A stretch of DNA of 64,000 nt from positions 397,236 through 461,235 of the forward strand of contig CAVRWX010000011.1 in NCBI GenBank assembly GCA_963725035.1, in the 5' to 3' direction. Below, in pieces: positions 1-8,397 of the stretch (position 1 is the stretch's first letter; every line of letters starts with the position of its first letter). Position numbers and translations under genes: made by a program. Under the pieces are notes generated by a model, which made no database searches, was not told the DNA's origin, and saw only the letters and a program-made list of their open reading frames with translations. The stretch comes from JALZKA01 sp963725035. GTDB lineage: Bacteria; Actinomycetota; Thermoleophilia; Solirubrobacterales; 70-9.

Positions 1-1204
1 ATCCGAAGGCTGACCAGTGGTCGAAGTCGACGGCGCGGCGCATCTTTTCACCGAGCTTCGACGCCGCCGACCCCCACGCCTTGCCTTCGACGACCTGCTC
101 GTTCCAGGCTTCAAGCCAGTGAAAGGAACGCGTGAGGAGAAACGGGTCGGAGGCGCCGATCAGCAGGTGGTCGAAGTCGCCCTTCGCCTTGTCCCAGACC
201 CAGTCGCGCTCCTCGTCGTCGAAGATCGAGCGGCGGTCCTCCTCGAGCACGCGCCCGCCTCGGTTGTCCATGACGATCACGCGCGTCCGGCAAAGGTCGC
301 GGTAGAAGCTCCACTTGATGCCAGTGCGGTCGTGGTGGGCGCGGTGCGCGTAGTCCATTACGACCTCGGTCGCGTCCTCGCGGTTCTCGCGCACCTCGTT
401 CCAGGTCCGGTCGTCGGAGAGCTCGGAGGGTGAGAGGTTCCCCATGTGCTGGTAGAGCCAGTAGGTGGCAAAGCCGGCGACGAGGCGCTTCTGCCACCAC
501 TCCTTCCGCTCCATCTCCTGGACCCAGGTGCGCGAGATGTTCCAGTCGTCCGACATGTCGTGGTCGTCGATGACCATCGCCGTCGGGATCGTCGAGAAGA
601 GCCAGCGCACGAGGGGCTCCGTCCATGACTCGCGGTAGAGGTGCGTGTACTCCTCGAAGTCGAGCACTTCCTCGCCGGGCTCCTCAGAGGTGTCGCGGCG
701 CGAGCGGATGAACTCGCGGGTCTTGGGCGAGCCCTCGTCGACGTAGACCTGGTCGCCGAGGAGCAGCAGGAGGTTGGGCCAGCGGCTCTTTGGGTCACGG
801 ATGAGCTCCTTGGCGAGAACGTGGAGGGCGTCGACCTCGCGCCCTTCGTCGTGCTCGTCCTGGGAGTGGGTGTGAGGGGGCTCGTGCGGAACGGCCATCC
901 GGCACGACCCGAAGGAGACCCGCAGTTCCGTGCCCTCGGAGATGGTGCGGATGCAGGGAGGGGGCAGGTCGGACTCGGGGTCGGGCCAGGCAAGCTCGCC
1001 GTCCAGCTTCACCTCGTACGCGTTCTCGGAGCCCGGCTCGAGATCGTGGATGCAGACGAGCGCGTAGTGGTGGCCGTCGACGCAGAAGGTCGGCTCGGTG
1101 AAGCCGAGGACTTCGACCTCGCAAGCCTCGTCCGTCTCGACCCAGACGGTCGCTTCGGTTTCGTCCGCGTAGCGGAGCATTGGTCCCACGATCACTTCGG
1201 GCAT
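1..1204 (-). CDS. PhoD-like alkaline phosphatase/phosphodiesterase (C-terminus cut by window edge)
   Basis: An uninterrupted minus-strand frame of 401 codons runs from an ATG at 1204 off the left edge. The first ~90 residues look like the beta-rich N-terminal domain of PhoD-type enzymes. The metallophosphatase core follows: FGSCRMAV (98-105), LLGDQVYVDEG (149-158) and VIDDHDMSDDW (211-221), the metal-binding Asp/His signatures of the PhoD family. The family hydrolyses phosphate mono- or diesters. There is no signal peptide, so a cytoplasmic enzyme is likely. The C-terminal metal site lies outside the window. Family assignment is firm; the substrate is unknown. Confidence 0.85.
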   Translation of the reverse strand, partial: MPEVIVGPMLRYADETEATVWVETDEACEVEVLGFTEPTFCVDGHHYALVCIHDLEPGSENAYEVKLDGELAWPDPESDLPPPCIRTISEGTELRVSFGSCRMAVPHEPPHTHSQDEHDEGREVDALHVLAKELIRDPKSRWPNLLLLLGDQVYVDEGSPKTREFIRSRRDTSEEPGEEVLDFEEYTHLYRESWTEPLVRWLFSTIPTAMVIDDHDMSDDWNISRTWVQEMERKEWWQKRLVAGFATYWLYQHMGNLSPSELSDDRTWNEVRENREDATEVVMDYAHRAHHDRTGIKWSFYRDLCRTRVIVMDNRGGRVLEEDRRSIFDDEERDWVWDKAKGDFDHLLIGASDPFLLTRSFHWLEAWNEQVVEGKAWGSAASKLGEKMRRAVDFDHWSAFG

Positions 1205-1373
1205 GAGTTGGGTCTACCCGAAACCGATGAAAGCAATTCACAGGCTTGCGGACGACCGAGCCGGGTAAGGGTTCCCAGCGATCAGTGAGGAAACGTCGAC
1301 AAGGAAATCGGATGGCGACGACGAGTCGCACTCGGAGAAGGTCAATCGCGAGCTGATCGAGCTGATCAACGAG

Positions 1374-1781
1374 TTGCGCGTCGCGCTGGTCGGAGTCCAG
1401 GTTCTGTTCGCGTTCCTCCTGGCGGTCCCGTTCGCCTCGGGGTTCGCGGACGTCACGAACTTCCAGAAGGCGCTCTACTTCGTGGTCCTCTGCTCAACGG
1501 CGATCGCGTCGGCACTTCTGGTTGCTCCCTCGGCCTATCACCGCATCAACTTCAGAGCCAAGGACAAGGAGCAGATGCTCCGTACCTCGAACGTCCTGAT
1601 GATCGGTGGCCTGGTCTTCGTGGCGGTCTCGATCGTCGGCGCGGTCGTCCTCGTTGCAGACTTCATCTACGGCTCGACGGCAACCACGATCGCCTGCGCG
1701 GTGGTAGGCATCGCGCTCTTCGTAGGACTCTGGTTCGTCCTGCCGATCGTGCGGCGAGACCCGGAGCAAACGCCGGACTAG
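1374..1781 (+). CDS. DUF6328 family membrane protein
   Basis: From the TTG at 1374 the protein is 135 residues with four predicted membrane segments, beginning with the family's LRVALVGVQVLFAF stretch. The same frame is open upstream to 1269 and reads ISEETSTRKSDG, DDESHSEKVNRELIELINE, the acidic leader usual for this family. The true start is therefore probably near 1281, where the codon is ATC, not ATG. No in-frame ATG or GTG exists upstream. Function is unknown. It stands alone between the divergent phosphatase and a tRNA gene. Confidence 0.75.
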   Translation: MRVALVGVQVLFAFLLAVPFASGFADVTNFQKALYFVVLCSTAIASALLVAPSAYHRINFRAKDKEQMLRTSNVLMIGGLVFVAVSIVGAVVLVADFIYGSTATTIACAVVGIALFVGLWFVLPIVRRDPEQTPD

Positions 1782-1804
1782 CGTCTTAGAACTGAAGTGG
1801 AGAT

Positions 1805-1877
1805 CGGGGTGCCCGGATTTGAACCGGGGACCTCCTGCTCCCAAAGGAGGCGCGATACCAGGCTGCGCCACACCCCG
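1805..1877 (-). tRNA. tRNA-Pro (anticodon TGG)
   Basis: Read on the minus strand this folds as a cloverleaf. Acceptor CGGGGTG pairs with CACCCCG, the T arm is CCCGG-TTCAAAT-CCGGG, and the anticodon loop TTTGGGA gives TGG. No CCA is encoded. The anticodon stem CCTCC/GCAGG has a C-C mismatch at its fourth pair, and the last D-stem pair is C-T. Both differ from the usual proline tRNA and may be real or sequence errors. Confidence 0.88.
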
Positions 1878-1943
1878 TGGCTTCGTCAGTGTAGTTCTGG
1901 GTAACTTCGGGCGGAGACTTCGATTCTCAGGAGGCAATGAGCA

Positions 1944-2291
1944 ATGGTGGACTTCAAGAAGCTGAGCGCGCAGGCGAAGGACCTGGTCGAGAAGCGAGGC
2001 GGGACCGACGCACTCAAGAAGGACGCCTCCGAGCTCGCGGAGATCGCGAAGGGCAAGGGCAGCCTCTCCGACAAGGCGAAGGCCGCCGCTGCCGCGCTCA
2101 AGGACTCAGGCGCCAAGGACCCCGCGGAGCCCGCCGCTGACGCTGCGCCGGCAGCCGACGCCGGGCCCAAGCCCGACCCCGCGGCACCCGCCCAAGGCGA
2201 GGCAGCCGACCCTGAGCACGCCGAGCGCAAGGCCGAGCGCCGCAAGGAGAGAGCCGAGCGCAAGGCCGATGGGGACGATCCCGTTTCGTAG
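1944..2291 (+). CDS. Small charged Ala/Lys-rich protein of unknown function
   Basis: The gene encodes 115 residues. A strong AGGAGG at 1930-1935 lies eight bases before the ATG at 1944, which favours this start over the out-of-frame ATG at 1937. The N-terminal half (VDFKKLSAQAKDLVEKRGG) is predicted helical and resembles small antitoxin-like or stress-associated actinobacterial proteins. The middle is Ala/Pro-rich, and the C-terminal ~25 residues are a Lys/Arg/Glu helix with repeated ERKAER. There is no signal peptide or membrane segment. No function can be assigned. Confidence 0.7.
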   Translation: MVDFKKLSAQAKDLVEKRGGTDALKKDASELAEIAKGKGSLSDKAKAAAAALKDSGAKDPAEPAADAAPAADAGPKPDPAAPAQGEAADPEHAERKAERRKERAERKADGDDPVS

Positions 2292-2308
2292 GGCTACGCT
2301 CGCCCTGA

Positions 2309-2382
2309 GCCCCCGTAGCTCAGCTGGATAGAGCGCCGGCCTTCTAAGCCGGATGTCGCAAGTTCGAGTCTTGCCGGGGGCG
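2309..2382 (+). tRNA. tRNA-Arg (anticodon TCT)
   Basis: Acceptor GCCCCCG pairs with CGGGGGC and is followed by discriminator G. The anticodon arm is CCGGC-CTTCTAA-GCCGG, giving TCT, and the T arm is GCAAG-TTCGAGT-CTTGC. CCA is not encoded. A TACGCT at 2295-2300 is a plausible -10 element. The VOC gene starts nine bases after the tRNA. Confidence 0.95.
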
Positions 2383-2391
2383 CTGAGCCCG

Positions 2392-2760
2392 ATGATCGAC
2401 CACATCAACATCAACGTCCGTGACTTCGACACGTCGCGCGCCTTCTACGTCCAGGCGCTGAAGCCGCTCGGCGCCGAGGTGATCATGGAATTCGGCCGCA
2501 TGGCCGGGATGGGCAATGCCGGCAAGCCGGACCTCTGGATCTCTGAACGTGGCGAGCCGAGCGGCCCCTCGCACATCGCGATCGCCGCGCCCGACCGCGC
2601 AACCGTCGACGCGTTCTACGATGCCGCGATCGCGGCAGGCGGAACCGATAACGGCGCTCCCGGGCCGCGCCCGCAGTACCACGAGAACTACTACGGCGCC
2701 TTCGTTCTCGACCCTGACGGGAACAATCTCGAGGCCGTCTGCCACCTCCCGCCCGACTAG
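2392..2760 (+). CDS. VOC family (glyoxalase/bleomycin-resistance fold) protein
   Basis: The ATG at 2392 opens a 122-residue protein that begins IDHININVRDFDTSRAFY, the classic first beta-alpha unit of a vicinal oxygen chelate domain. It ends FVLDPDGNNLEAVCH, the family's C-terminal metal-ligand strand. The metal ligands would be the first His and the late Glu, but paralogues act on many substrates, so the reaction is not predictable. The gene starts just after tRNA-Arg with no clear Shine-Dalgarno sequence. Confidence 0.88.
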   Translation: MIDHININVRDFDTSRAFYVQALKPLGAEVIMEFGRMAGMGNAGKPDLWISERGEPSGPSHIAIAAPDRATVDAFYDAAIAAGGTDNGAPGPRPQYHENYYGAFVLDPDGNNLEAVCHLPPD

Positions 2761-2810
2761 CCGAAAACGGTCGCGAGGGCCCAGCAACCGCGCTACATTG
2801 AAAGCCCTCG

Positions 2811-2883
2811 GTGGGCGTAGCTCAGCTGGTAGAGCTCCTGGTTGTGGTCCAGGTGGTCGGGGGTTCGAGTCCCCTCGCTCACC
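2811..2883 (+). tRNA. tRNA-His (anticodon GTG)
   Basis: Acceptor GTGGGCG pairs with CGCTCAC (one G-T pair), with C as discriminator and G at -1 (2810), both diagnostic of tRNA-His. The anticodon arm is CCTGG-TTGTGGT-CCAGG and the T arm is GGGG-TTCGAGT-CCCC. TACATT at 2793-2798 is a plausible -10 element. Confidence 0.96.
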
Positions 2884-2913
2884 CTAAAGGCCTGCAAATC
2901 CGCGAAACGGACG

Positions 2914-2941
2914 CGACGGGCGCCCCGAAAGGCACCCGTCG
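2914..2941 (+). terminator. Hairpin after tRNA-His
   Basis: CGACGGG pairs with CCCGTCG and an inner GCC/GGC continues the stem around a short loop. The hairpin lies 30 bases past the tRNA and just before the stop of the convergent membrane-protein gene. It has no U-tract, so termination is inferred from position only. Confidence 0.45.
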
Positions 2942-2960
2942 TGAACGTGAGCCAGCGGGG

Positions 2961-3614
2961 TCAAGCGACTGCGCTTGAACCGGCGTGGTGCTCTCCTGGA
3001 GTCGGCACGCGGACGGCCGTGGAGGCTCGGGCCGCAGACCGCGACCTGATCATCCAGACGCCCAGCGAGCCGATCGCCAGTGCGAGCGGGATTGCGAACG
3101 GCGCCAGCAGGGCCTGGAATCCGACCACGCCACCGACGACGATTGCGACGCTGATCGACCTCGGGAAGGCACGGGAGCGATACCCCGCGATCCCGAACAG
3201 CACCCATCCGATTGCGAAGGACAGGTAGCTGGCGATCGCGCCGAGTGCGAGCACCATGGTCGGATCGGTGTCGAATGCCGCCGGCGCTTCATCTGCGATC
3301 CACGGCACGGCGAACGTCTCGAACCAGAGGTCACCGCCGAGCATCATCGTCCCGACGACTGCGGCGACGAACGCCGTTGTGCCAAGCCGGCCTGCCTTGT
3401 GGAGACCGTGTCCGTATGCGCCGATCAGTGCCAGCATCAACGTGATGAAGCCGGCCATGTAGATCCCGCCTCCGATCTGGAAGACCGGATCGGTCGACGT
3501 CGCGACATGGTCCTTGGGATCGAACGGGAGCATCAGCAGCTGCGCGACGACGATAAGGACGCCGGCTGTGAGGGCGAGTGGCCCTGCGAGCCGAGTGAGT
3601 GGTGAGGACAACAT
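2961..3614 (-). CDS. Multi-pass membrane protein of unknown function
   Basis: The gene encodes 217 residues from an ATG at 3614 preceded by AAGAAAGGAAT. There are about six hydrophobic segments: an N-terminal one (LALTAGVLIVVAQLLMLPF), two or three central ones, and two near the C-terminus. A conserved-looking loop LWFETFAVPWIADEAP lies between the third and fourth. The layout resembles DUF4386-like integral membrane proteins, but I do not recognise a specific family. It is convergent with the tRNA-His region. Confidence 0.75.
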   Translation of the reverse strand: MLSSPLTRLAGPLALTAGVLIVVAQLLMLPFDPKDHVATSTDPVFQIGGGIYMAGFITLMLALIGAYGHGLHKAGRLGTTAFVAAVVGTMMLGGDLWFETFAVPWIADEAPAAFDTDPTMVLALGAIASYLSFAIGWVLFGIAGYRSRAFPRSISVAIVVGGVVGFQALLAPFAIPLALAIGSLGVWMIRSRSAARASTAVRVPTPGEHHAGSSAVA

Positions 3615-3742
3615 GAGATTCCTTTCTTTCGGGTGACACAGGGAAGCTTCCTCCGGCGGATGTGCGATTCAAATGGGGTTGGCTGGTGTCCTAGGCGCGG
3701 GTTCGCCACCGATCGGGGGTGCGGATGGCACGCGGAGGATGT

Positions 3743-3754
3743 GGTGCTAGCACC
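3743..3754. promoter_or_regulatory. Perfect 12-bp palindrome upstream of the receiver gene
   Basis: GGTGCTAGCACC is a perfect inverted repeat 37 bases before the start of the stand-alone receiver gene. Its position suits an operator for the two-component genes that follow. No binding protein can be named. Confidence 0.35.
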
Positions 3755-3790
3755 CATGGATTCCGTGCCCAGCTGAGTCACACTGAGCCC

Positions 3791-4138
3791 ATGCCGCGAA
3801 CCGTCCTCATCGACGACAGCAGCCGCTTCAAGGCGGCCGCCAGGAAGGTGCTGGAGGCCGCTGGCTATGACGTGGTCGCCGAGGCGAGCGACGGAGAGTC
3901 CGGCATCGCCGTCGTCACTGCGGCCAGCCCGGACCTGGCTCTGGTCGACGTCCAGCTCCCCGGCATCGACGGCTTCGAGGTCACCCGGCGCCTGGTCGAG
4001 GCCGGCTTCGAGGGCGCGATCGTCCTCATCTCCAGCCGCGACCGGTCCGACTTCGGCAGCCTGGTAGAGGCAAGCGGTGCCAGCGGATTCGTGCCGAAGG
4101 CCGAGCTCTCGGCCGAGTCGCTCGCGGCCCTTCCATAG
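3791..4138 (+). CDS. Stand-alone response-regulator receiver protein
   Basis: The protein of 115 residues is a single receiver domain. LIDDSSRF supplies the acidic pair near residue 7, LALVDVQLPG carries the phospho-acceptor Asp near residue 53, LISS has the switch Ser/Thr and VPKAEL the conserved Lys. No output domain follows. The start at 3791 is chosen because the receiver fold begins there. The NarL-type regulator starts 26 bases downstream, so both probably serve the kinase encoded convergently at 4818-6548. Confidence 0.88.
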   Translation: MPRTVLIDDSSRFKAAARKVLEAAGYDVVAEASDGESGIAVVTAASPDLALVDVQLPGIDGFEVTRRLVEAGFEGAIVLISSRDRSDFGSLVEASGASGFVPKAELSAESLAALP

Positions 4139-4163
4139 GACCTCGTGCAATAGCGTCCCCGCC

Positions 4164-4808
4164 GTGAGGGTTGTGATCGCCGACGACTCGGTCCTTTTGC
4201 GGGAGGGGCTGGTCAGGCTGCTGACCGAGGCGGGGTTCGAGGTAGTCGGCCAGGCCGGCGATGCCGAGGACCTGCTGCGCAAGGTCCGCGCGCACAAGCC
4301 CGACCTGGCCTTGGTGGACGTGCGGATGCCTCCGACCCACACCGACGAGGGCCTGCGGGCCGCGCGGGAGATCCGATCGGAGCTGCCCGAGGTGAGCGTC
4401 CTCGTCCTCTCCCATGACGTCGAGGAGGCGAACGCGAGCGAGCTGTTCGCGGACAACGCCGAGGGGCTGGGCTACCTGCTGAAGGACCGGGTTGGTGACC
4501 TCGACACCTTTATCGAGGCGGTCAGGCGTGTGGCCGGCGGCGGCTCGGCGCTCGACCCGGAGGTCGTCTCGACGCTACTCGGCCGGCGCCGCGACGACGA
4601 TCCGCTCGCGGCCCTTAGCCCCCGCGAGCGAGAGGTGCTGGAGCAGATGGCCGAGGGACGCTCCAACGCCGCGATCGCCGAGAGTCTGGTTGTTACCGAC
4701 CGCGCGGTGGAGAAGCACGTCGGCAGCATTTTCAGCAAGCTCGACCTCGCCTCGGCTCCGGAGGACCACCGCCGAGTGCTGGCGGTGCTGCGCTTTCTGG
4801 AGGGCTAG
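4164..4808 (+). CDS. NarL/LuxR-type response regulator
   Basis: From the GTG at 4164 the protein has 214 residues. Residues 1-120 form a receiver domain (VIADDS near the start, LALVDVRMP with the phospho-Asp, LLKDR with the Lys). The last 65 residues are a LuxR-type helix-turn-helix (LSPREREVLEQMAEGRSNAA, with VEKHVGSIFSKL as recognition helix). It is a transcription factor activated by phosphorylation. Its stop lies 10 bases from the convergent kinase stop, an arrangement usual for a cognate pair. Confidence 0.92.
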   Translation: MRVVIADDSVLLREGLVRLLTEAGFEVVGQAGDAEDLLRKVRAHKPDLALVDVRMPPTHTDEGLRAAREIRSELPEVSVLVLSHDVEEANASELFADNAEGLGYLLKDRVGDLDTFIEAVRRVAGGGSALDPEVVSTLLGRRRDDDPLAALSPREREVLEQMAEGRSNAAIAESLVVTDRAVEKHVGSIFSKLDLASAPEDHRRVLAVLRFLEG

Positions 4809-4817
4809 CGCCGGCGG

Positions 4818-6548
4818 CTACTCGTACGGGATTCGCGCCTGGACGACCGTGCCGCCGGAATCCCCGCCGCGCACGTCCAGGCTCCCGTCCAGCGCCTCGA
4901 CCCGATCGGCTAGTCCCCGCAGGCCCGAGCCCCCGCCTGCATCCGCTCCGCCGACGCCGTCATCCGCGACTACGATCACGAGGTCGCCGCCGGCTCGAGT
5001 GACGCCGATCGTTGCCGAGCTCGCGTGCGCGTGCTTGCCGATGTTGGCCAGGCTCTCGGCGACGACGTAGTAAGCAGCCACCTCGAGCGAGCCCTGGAAC
5101 CGTGTTCCGTCGAGGTCGCTGGAAACCGTCACCGGGACGGATGCGCGCGACGCGAGCGACTCGAGCGCCACCGTGAGTCCGTGCTGGGTGACCACGGAGG
5201 GGTGAAGACCGCGGGCGAGGTCCCGCAGCTCCTCCAGCGAACGGGCCACCTCCTGCCGCGTCTCGCCCAGGCGGGCGGATGTCGCGGCGTCGGACATGGC
5301 CGCGATCTGGCCGAGCTCGAGCGAGATCGAGATCAGCCGCTGCTGTGCTCCGTCGTGGAGGTCGCGCTCCAGCCGGCGCCTCTCGCCCTGTTCCGCCTCG
5401 ATCACCCGGCCGCGTGACTCGCTCAGCTCGGTGATCCGGGCCCGGAGCTCGGCTTGGAGCCGGGCATTCTCCAGCGCGATTGCACCGGCGGCTCCGACAG
5501 AGTCGAGCAGTTGGCGCTCATCCTCCAGAGCAACGTCGTGCAGCAGAGCCGCGACCGGCTCGCCGTCGGCCTCGATCATGGTGGTTGACCGCCCCGGGTC
5601 CGGGCTGGGGACCGCAATACGCTGCCCTCCTGCGTCCGCCCATTCGCCCCGGTCCGGCAGCCAGTACGCGAGGACGAGGCTGGGATCGCGGAGCGCTCCG
5701 GCGAGTGCCTCGCGGAGGTCGGCGGGCGCCGGGTTAGCGCTCAGCTCGACGAACAGATCGGCGACATCCGAGCGAGCCAGGCGCGCCGAGAGCAGCCCGG
5801 TGAGAAACAGGGCAGGTGCGATCCCGAGAGAGACGAACGCGATCCGGTGGATCGTTTCGAGCGAGGACCACTGGTTGAGGCCGGCGAGGAGCAGAAGAGC
5901 GAGCAGCGCCAGCGCCACCACGTACGAGTCGACCAGCAGCGCGATCGGCCGCCGCGAGGGCCGGGCGCTTCGCTGCCTGCGGGCCAGGAGCAGCACAACT
6001 CCGGCCACCAGCAGCGCGATCAGCAACCAGAGCTGGACTCTCTGGATCGACTCGGCCGTCTCGGGCTGGCTGGTGACTTCGATCAGGTTGTCCGGGCCCG
6101 AGCCGCCCAGCAGCAGCTTCGGGATCTGGAGCCCGATCGAGATCGCGTACGCGGCGACCACGATCACGCGCTCGAGCGTGCTTCGCAGGCGCCCGGTCGG
6201 ATAAGCAAGGAAGACGTAGAGGAACATCGCTATCGGAACCAGATCGAAGATCTGGCCGATCGTGAACGGGACGTCCTTCGTCGAGTAGGAGCCGGTGGTA
6301 ATAAACGCAGTCCATCCAGCGACAAGCATCAATGGGCCGAAGCGGCTGTCGGGCCTCCTCCACCAGGCGATCAGCCCGCCGACGATGTAGGGGAGCGAGA
6401 TCCAGACGGACAGGGTGCCCTCCAGCCCTGGATCGGCGCGCTGGCTATTGAACGCCAGCCACATCGTGACCGCGGCCGAGGCGAGCCCAGCGACCCCGAT
6501 CGCCCAGAGGACAGCAGGCCTCGGGGCCAGGCGCGGCGCTTCCGCCAT
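4818..6548 (-). CDS. Membrane sensor histidine kinase (HisKA_3/NarL-partner type)
   Basis: The start is the ATG at 6548, preceded by a purine-rich GGAGAAGGAG; the frame is open further upstream but that part overlaps the dehydrogenase remnant. The 576-residue protein has about eight membrane helices in its first ~290 residues, then a linker with a GAF-like character. A short coiled coil leads into the dimerisation/phospho-acceptor box (RDLHDGAQQRL, His near residue 390), followed by an ATPase domain with NIGKHAHA, ADDGVGG and GSGLRGLADRV. It should phosphorylate the adjacent NarL-type regulator. Confidence 0.9.
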   Translation of the reverse strand: MAEAPRLAPRPAVLWAIGVAGLASAAVTMWLAFNSQRADPGLEGTLSVWISLPYIVGGLIAWWRRPDSRFGPLMLVAGWTAFITTGSYSTKDVPFTIGQIFDLVPIAMFLYVFLAYPTGRLRSTLERVIVVAAYAISIGLQIPKLLLGGSGPDNLIEVTSQPETAESIQRVQLWLLIALLVAGVVLLLARRQRSARPSRRPIALLVDSYVVALALLALLLLAGLNQWSSLETIHRIAFVSLGIAPALFLTGLLSARLARSDVADLFVELSANPAPADLREALAGALRDPSLVLAYWLPDRGEWADAGGQRIAVPSPDPGRSTTMIEADGEPVAALLHDVALEDERQLLDSVGAAGAIALENARLQAELRARITELSESRGRVIEAEQGERRRLERDLHDGAQQRLISISLELGQIAAMSDAATSARLGETRQEVARSLEELRDLARGLHPSVVTQHGLTVALESLASRASVPVTVSSDLDGTRFQGSLEVAAYYVVAESLANIGKHAHASSATIGVTRAGGDLVIVVADDGVGGADAGGGSGLRGLADRVEALDGSLDVRGGDSGGTVVQARIPYE

Positions 6549-6575
6549 CTCCTTCTCCTTCCTCGGCAAGCTCAG

Positions 6576-7127
6576 ATGAGCCCGCCGCGCGAGGATATCT
6601 CCCGCTCCGACCATCGGCGTGAGATCCAGGATGTTCCCGTTCCTGAGCCAGGCCCTGAACAGGTTCTGGTCCGCGTCGAGGCTTGCGGCCTGTGTCACAC
6701 CGACATTCACGCTGCTCGCGGCGAGTGGCCGGTCAAGCCAGCGCCGCCCTTCATTCCGGGCCACGAGGGCGTCGGTGTAATCGAGGGCCTCGGTAAAGGG
6801 AATCCCCACGGCCTTGAAGTGGGCGAGCGAGTGGCGCTGCCCTGGCTCGGATACGCGTGTGGCGACTGCCGCTATTGCAACAGCGGCTGGGAGACCCTAT
6901 GCCCCGACCAGCTCAACATGGGCTACGCGATGAATGGCAGCTTCGCCGAGTACGCCGTTGGATACGCACGCCACGTGGTGAGGGTTCCCGACGAAGTCGA
7001 TCCGCTCGACGCCGCCCCGCTCACATGTGCAGGCGTCACGACCTACAAGGCGGTGAAGATCTCGGGCGCCGGCTCATCGAGCCTGGTCGCCGTCTTGAGG
7101 TCTGCACGTGCCCCTCCCGCGCACTGA
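6576..7127 (+). pseudogene. Zinc alcohol dehydrogenase remnant (AdhP-like), 3' half lost
   Basis: From ~6612 the frame reads the N-terminal catalytic part of an AdhP-like medium-chain alcohol dehydrogenase: ACGLCHTDIHAARGEWPVKP (zinc ligand Cys), PGHEGVGV, then the structural zinc cysteines GDCRYCNSGWETLC. It ends at TYKAVKISGA (~7075), exactly before the Rossmann GxGGLG motif should begin. The next ~50 bases are unrelated, and an aldehyde dehydrogenase C-terminal piece follows in another frame. The first dozen residues also do not match the family. About 160 of ~340 residues remain, so this is non-functional. Confidence 0.8.
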
Positions 7128-7597
7128 TCCACGAGTCGATCTACGACGAGTTCATGGAGCGCGTCTTGGAGCGAGTCGCGGCGATCAAGCAGGGCAACCC
7201 GCTCGACGAGTCGACGATGATCGGCCCGCAGGTCTCGGCTGCCCAACTCGAGAAGGTCGAGGGCTATGTGACCATCGGCCTCGACGAGGGTGCCGAGCTG
7301 CTCGCCGGCGGTGAGCGGCCCGAGATGGACGAGGAGTTTTCCGAGGGCTACTACTTCGAGCCCACCCTGTTGAAGGGCCACAACAAGATGCGGGTCTTCC
7401 AGGAGGAGATCTTCGGGCCGGTGCTCGCGGTGACCACCTTCAAGGACGAGGCCGAGGCGCTGGAGATCGCAAACGACACGCCCTACGGGCTCGGTGCCGG
7501 CGTTTGGACCCGAGACGGTTCGCGCGCCTTTCGTATGGGCCGCGGGATCCAGGCCGGACGGGTTTGGACCAACTGCTACCACCAGTACCCAGCGCAT
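7097..7597 (+). pseudogene. Aldehyde dehydrogenase remnant (C-terminal catalytic part)
   Basis: The frame from 7097 begins EVCTCPSRALIHESIYDEF, the segment holding the catalytic Cys of NAD-dependent aldehyde dehydrogenases. It continues through IGPQVS, EGYYFEPTLL and the coenzyme-binding EIFGPVLAV to VWTNCYHQYPAH. The usual last ~45 residues (the PFGGYKQSG region) are absent and the frame runs on into unrelated sequence to 7669. Roughly the first 300 residues are also missing. Together with the truncated dehydrogenase just upstream, this looks like the scar of a deletion across a two-gene alcohol/aldehyde oxidation operon. Confidence 0.8.
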
Positions 7598-7618
7598 GCG
7601 CTTACGTCAGGCCTCCTG

Positions 7619-8353
7619 TTATCGCGTAGCGCGTTGAAGAACCCGCCCTGCCAGCGGCATGGACGGTGATCGCCAAACGCCTCGCATCTCGAACGGCCAC
7701 GCGTAAATCGGGCTCCCGTCTCGAATAAGTGCAAGCAATCCGGGCTCGCAGAGCTCGTCGGCAGACCACTCGTACACGTACTGAATCCTCGGCAGGATCA
7801 CGGAGAAGTCGAGGAGCCGGCCGAGACGCTGCTCGTTTGCGAGATATGTCTCGACGTTCCGGTCCAGTGGATACCGGTCGGGCAGCACGCGGCCCAGCGA
7901 TAGAAACGCACCCGCCATTCCGAGCCGGGGATCGCCGAGGATTCGGCCCAGCGGCGCAAGGCGACCAAGCGCAAGGCGCGGCGCGCCCACAAGCGCATGG
8001 GCATAGAGGACACGGACGAGCGCGACGTTCATGAAGAACCGCTCCGGGAGGCTCTCCTCGCCAGCGAGCTCTCTGTGCTCCAGGTAGCCACACACGATGC
8101 TGGCGTTGTGAGCGCGATACCAGTTGAGCCCCGTCGGCTCTTCGATGAATTCCATCCACTGCTCTACTGCCCGCGACGATGGCTCGCCGCTGAAGTCGCC
8201 GGCAAGGGCGACCGATTCGCAGCCATCGCGAAGCAGGCGCTCATTGACTGCTCGCCACCAATCGCTCCCAGGAGGCGAGCCCCCGAGAGGGTTGAGCAAA
8301 CCGCGTTCTGCCTGCCAGCGCATGAACGAGAGCGCGGCCCGGCGGAACGGCAA
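7619..8353 (-). CDS. Conserved hypothetical protein, 244 residues
   Basis: The frame starts with a TTG at 8353 and ends at 7619, overlapping the aldehyde dehydrogenase tail on the other strand. It is rich in Leu/Arg with an N-terminal RRAALSFMRWQAERGLLNPL. The middle has short hydrophobic stretches (MNVALVRVLYAHALVGAPRL) but no clear membrane span or signal peptide. The same frame remains open upstream to about 8478 (LDLIAETYRGPTGRAPRH), so coding may begin earlier, overlapping the end of the ion-channel gene. I do not recognise a family. Confidence 0.65.
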   Translation of the reverse strand: MPFRRAALSFMRWQAERGLLNPLGGSPPGSDWWRAVNERLLRDGCESVALAGDFSGEPSSRAVEQWMEFIEEPTGLNWYRAHNASIVCGYLEHRELAGEESLPERFFMNVALVRVLYAHALVGAPRLALGRLAPLGRILGDPRLGMAGAFLSLGRVLPDRYPLDRNVETYLANEQRLGRLLDFSVILPRIQYVYEWSADELCEPGLLALIRDGSPIYAWPFEMRGVWRSPSMPLAGRVLQRATR

Positions 8354-8397
8354 GTGCCTCGGAGCGCGGCCGGTCGGGCCGCGGTACGTCTCCGCGA

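Noticed and set aside
5847..6570. The plus-strand frame opposite the histidine kinase, continuous with the alcohol dehydrogenase remnant
   Set aside because: Only the part after ~6600 resembles a dehydrogenase; the earlier part is the shadow of the kinase.
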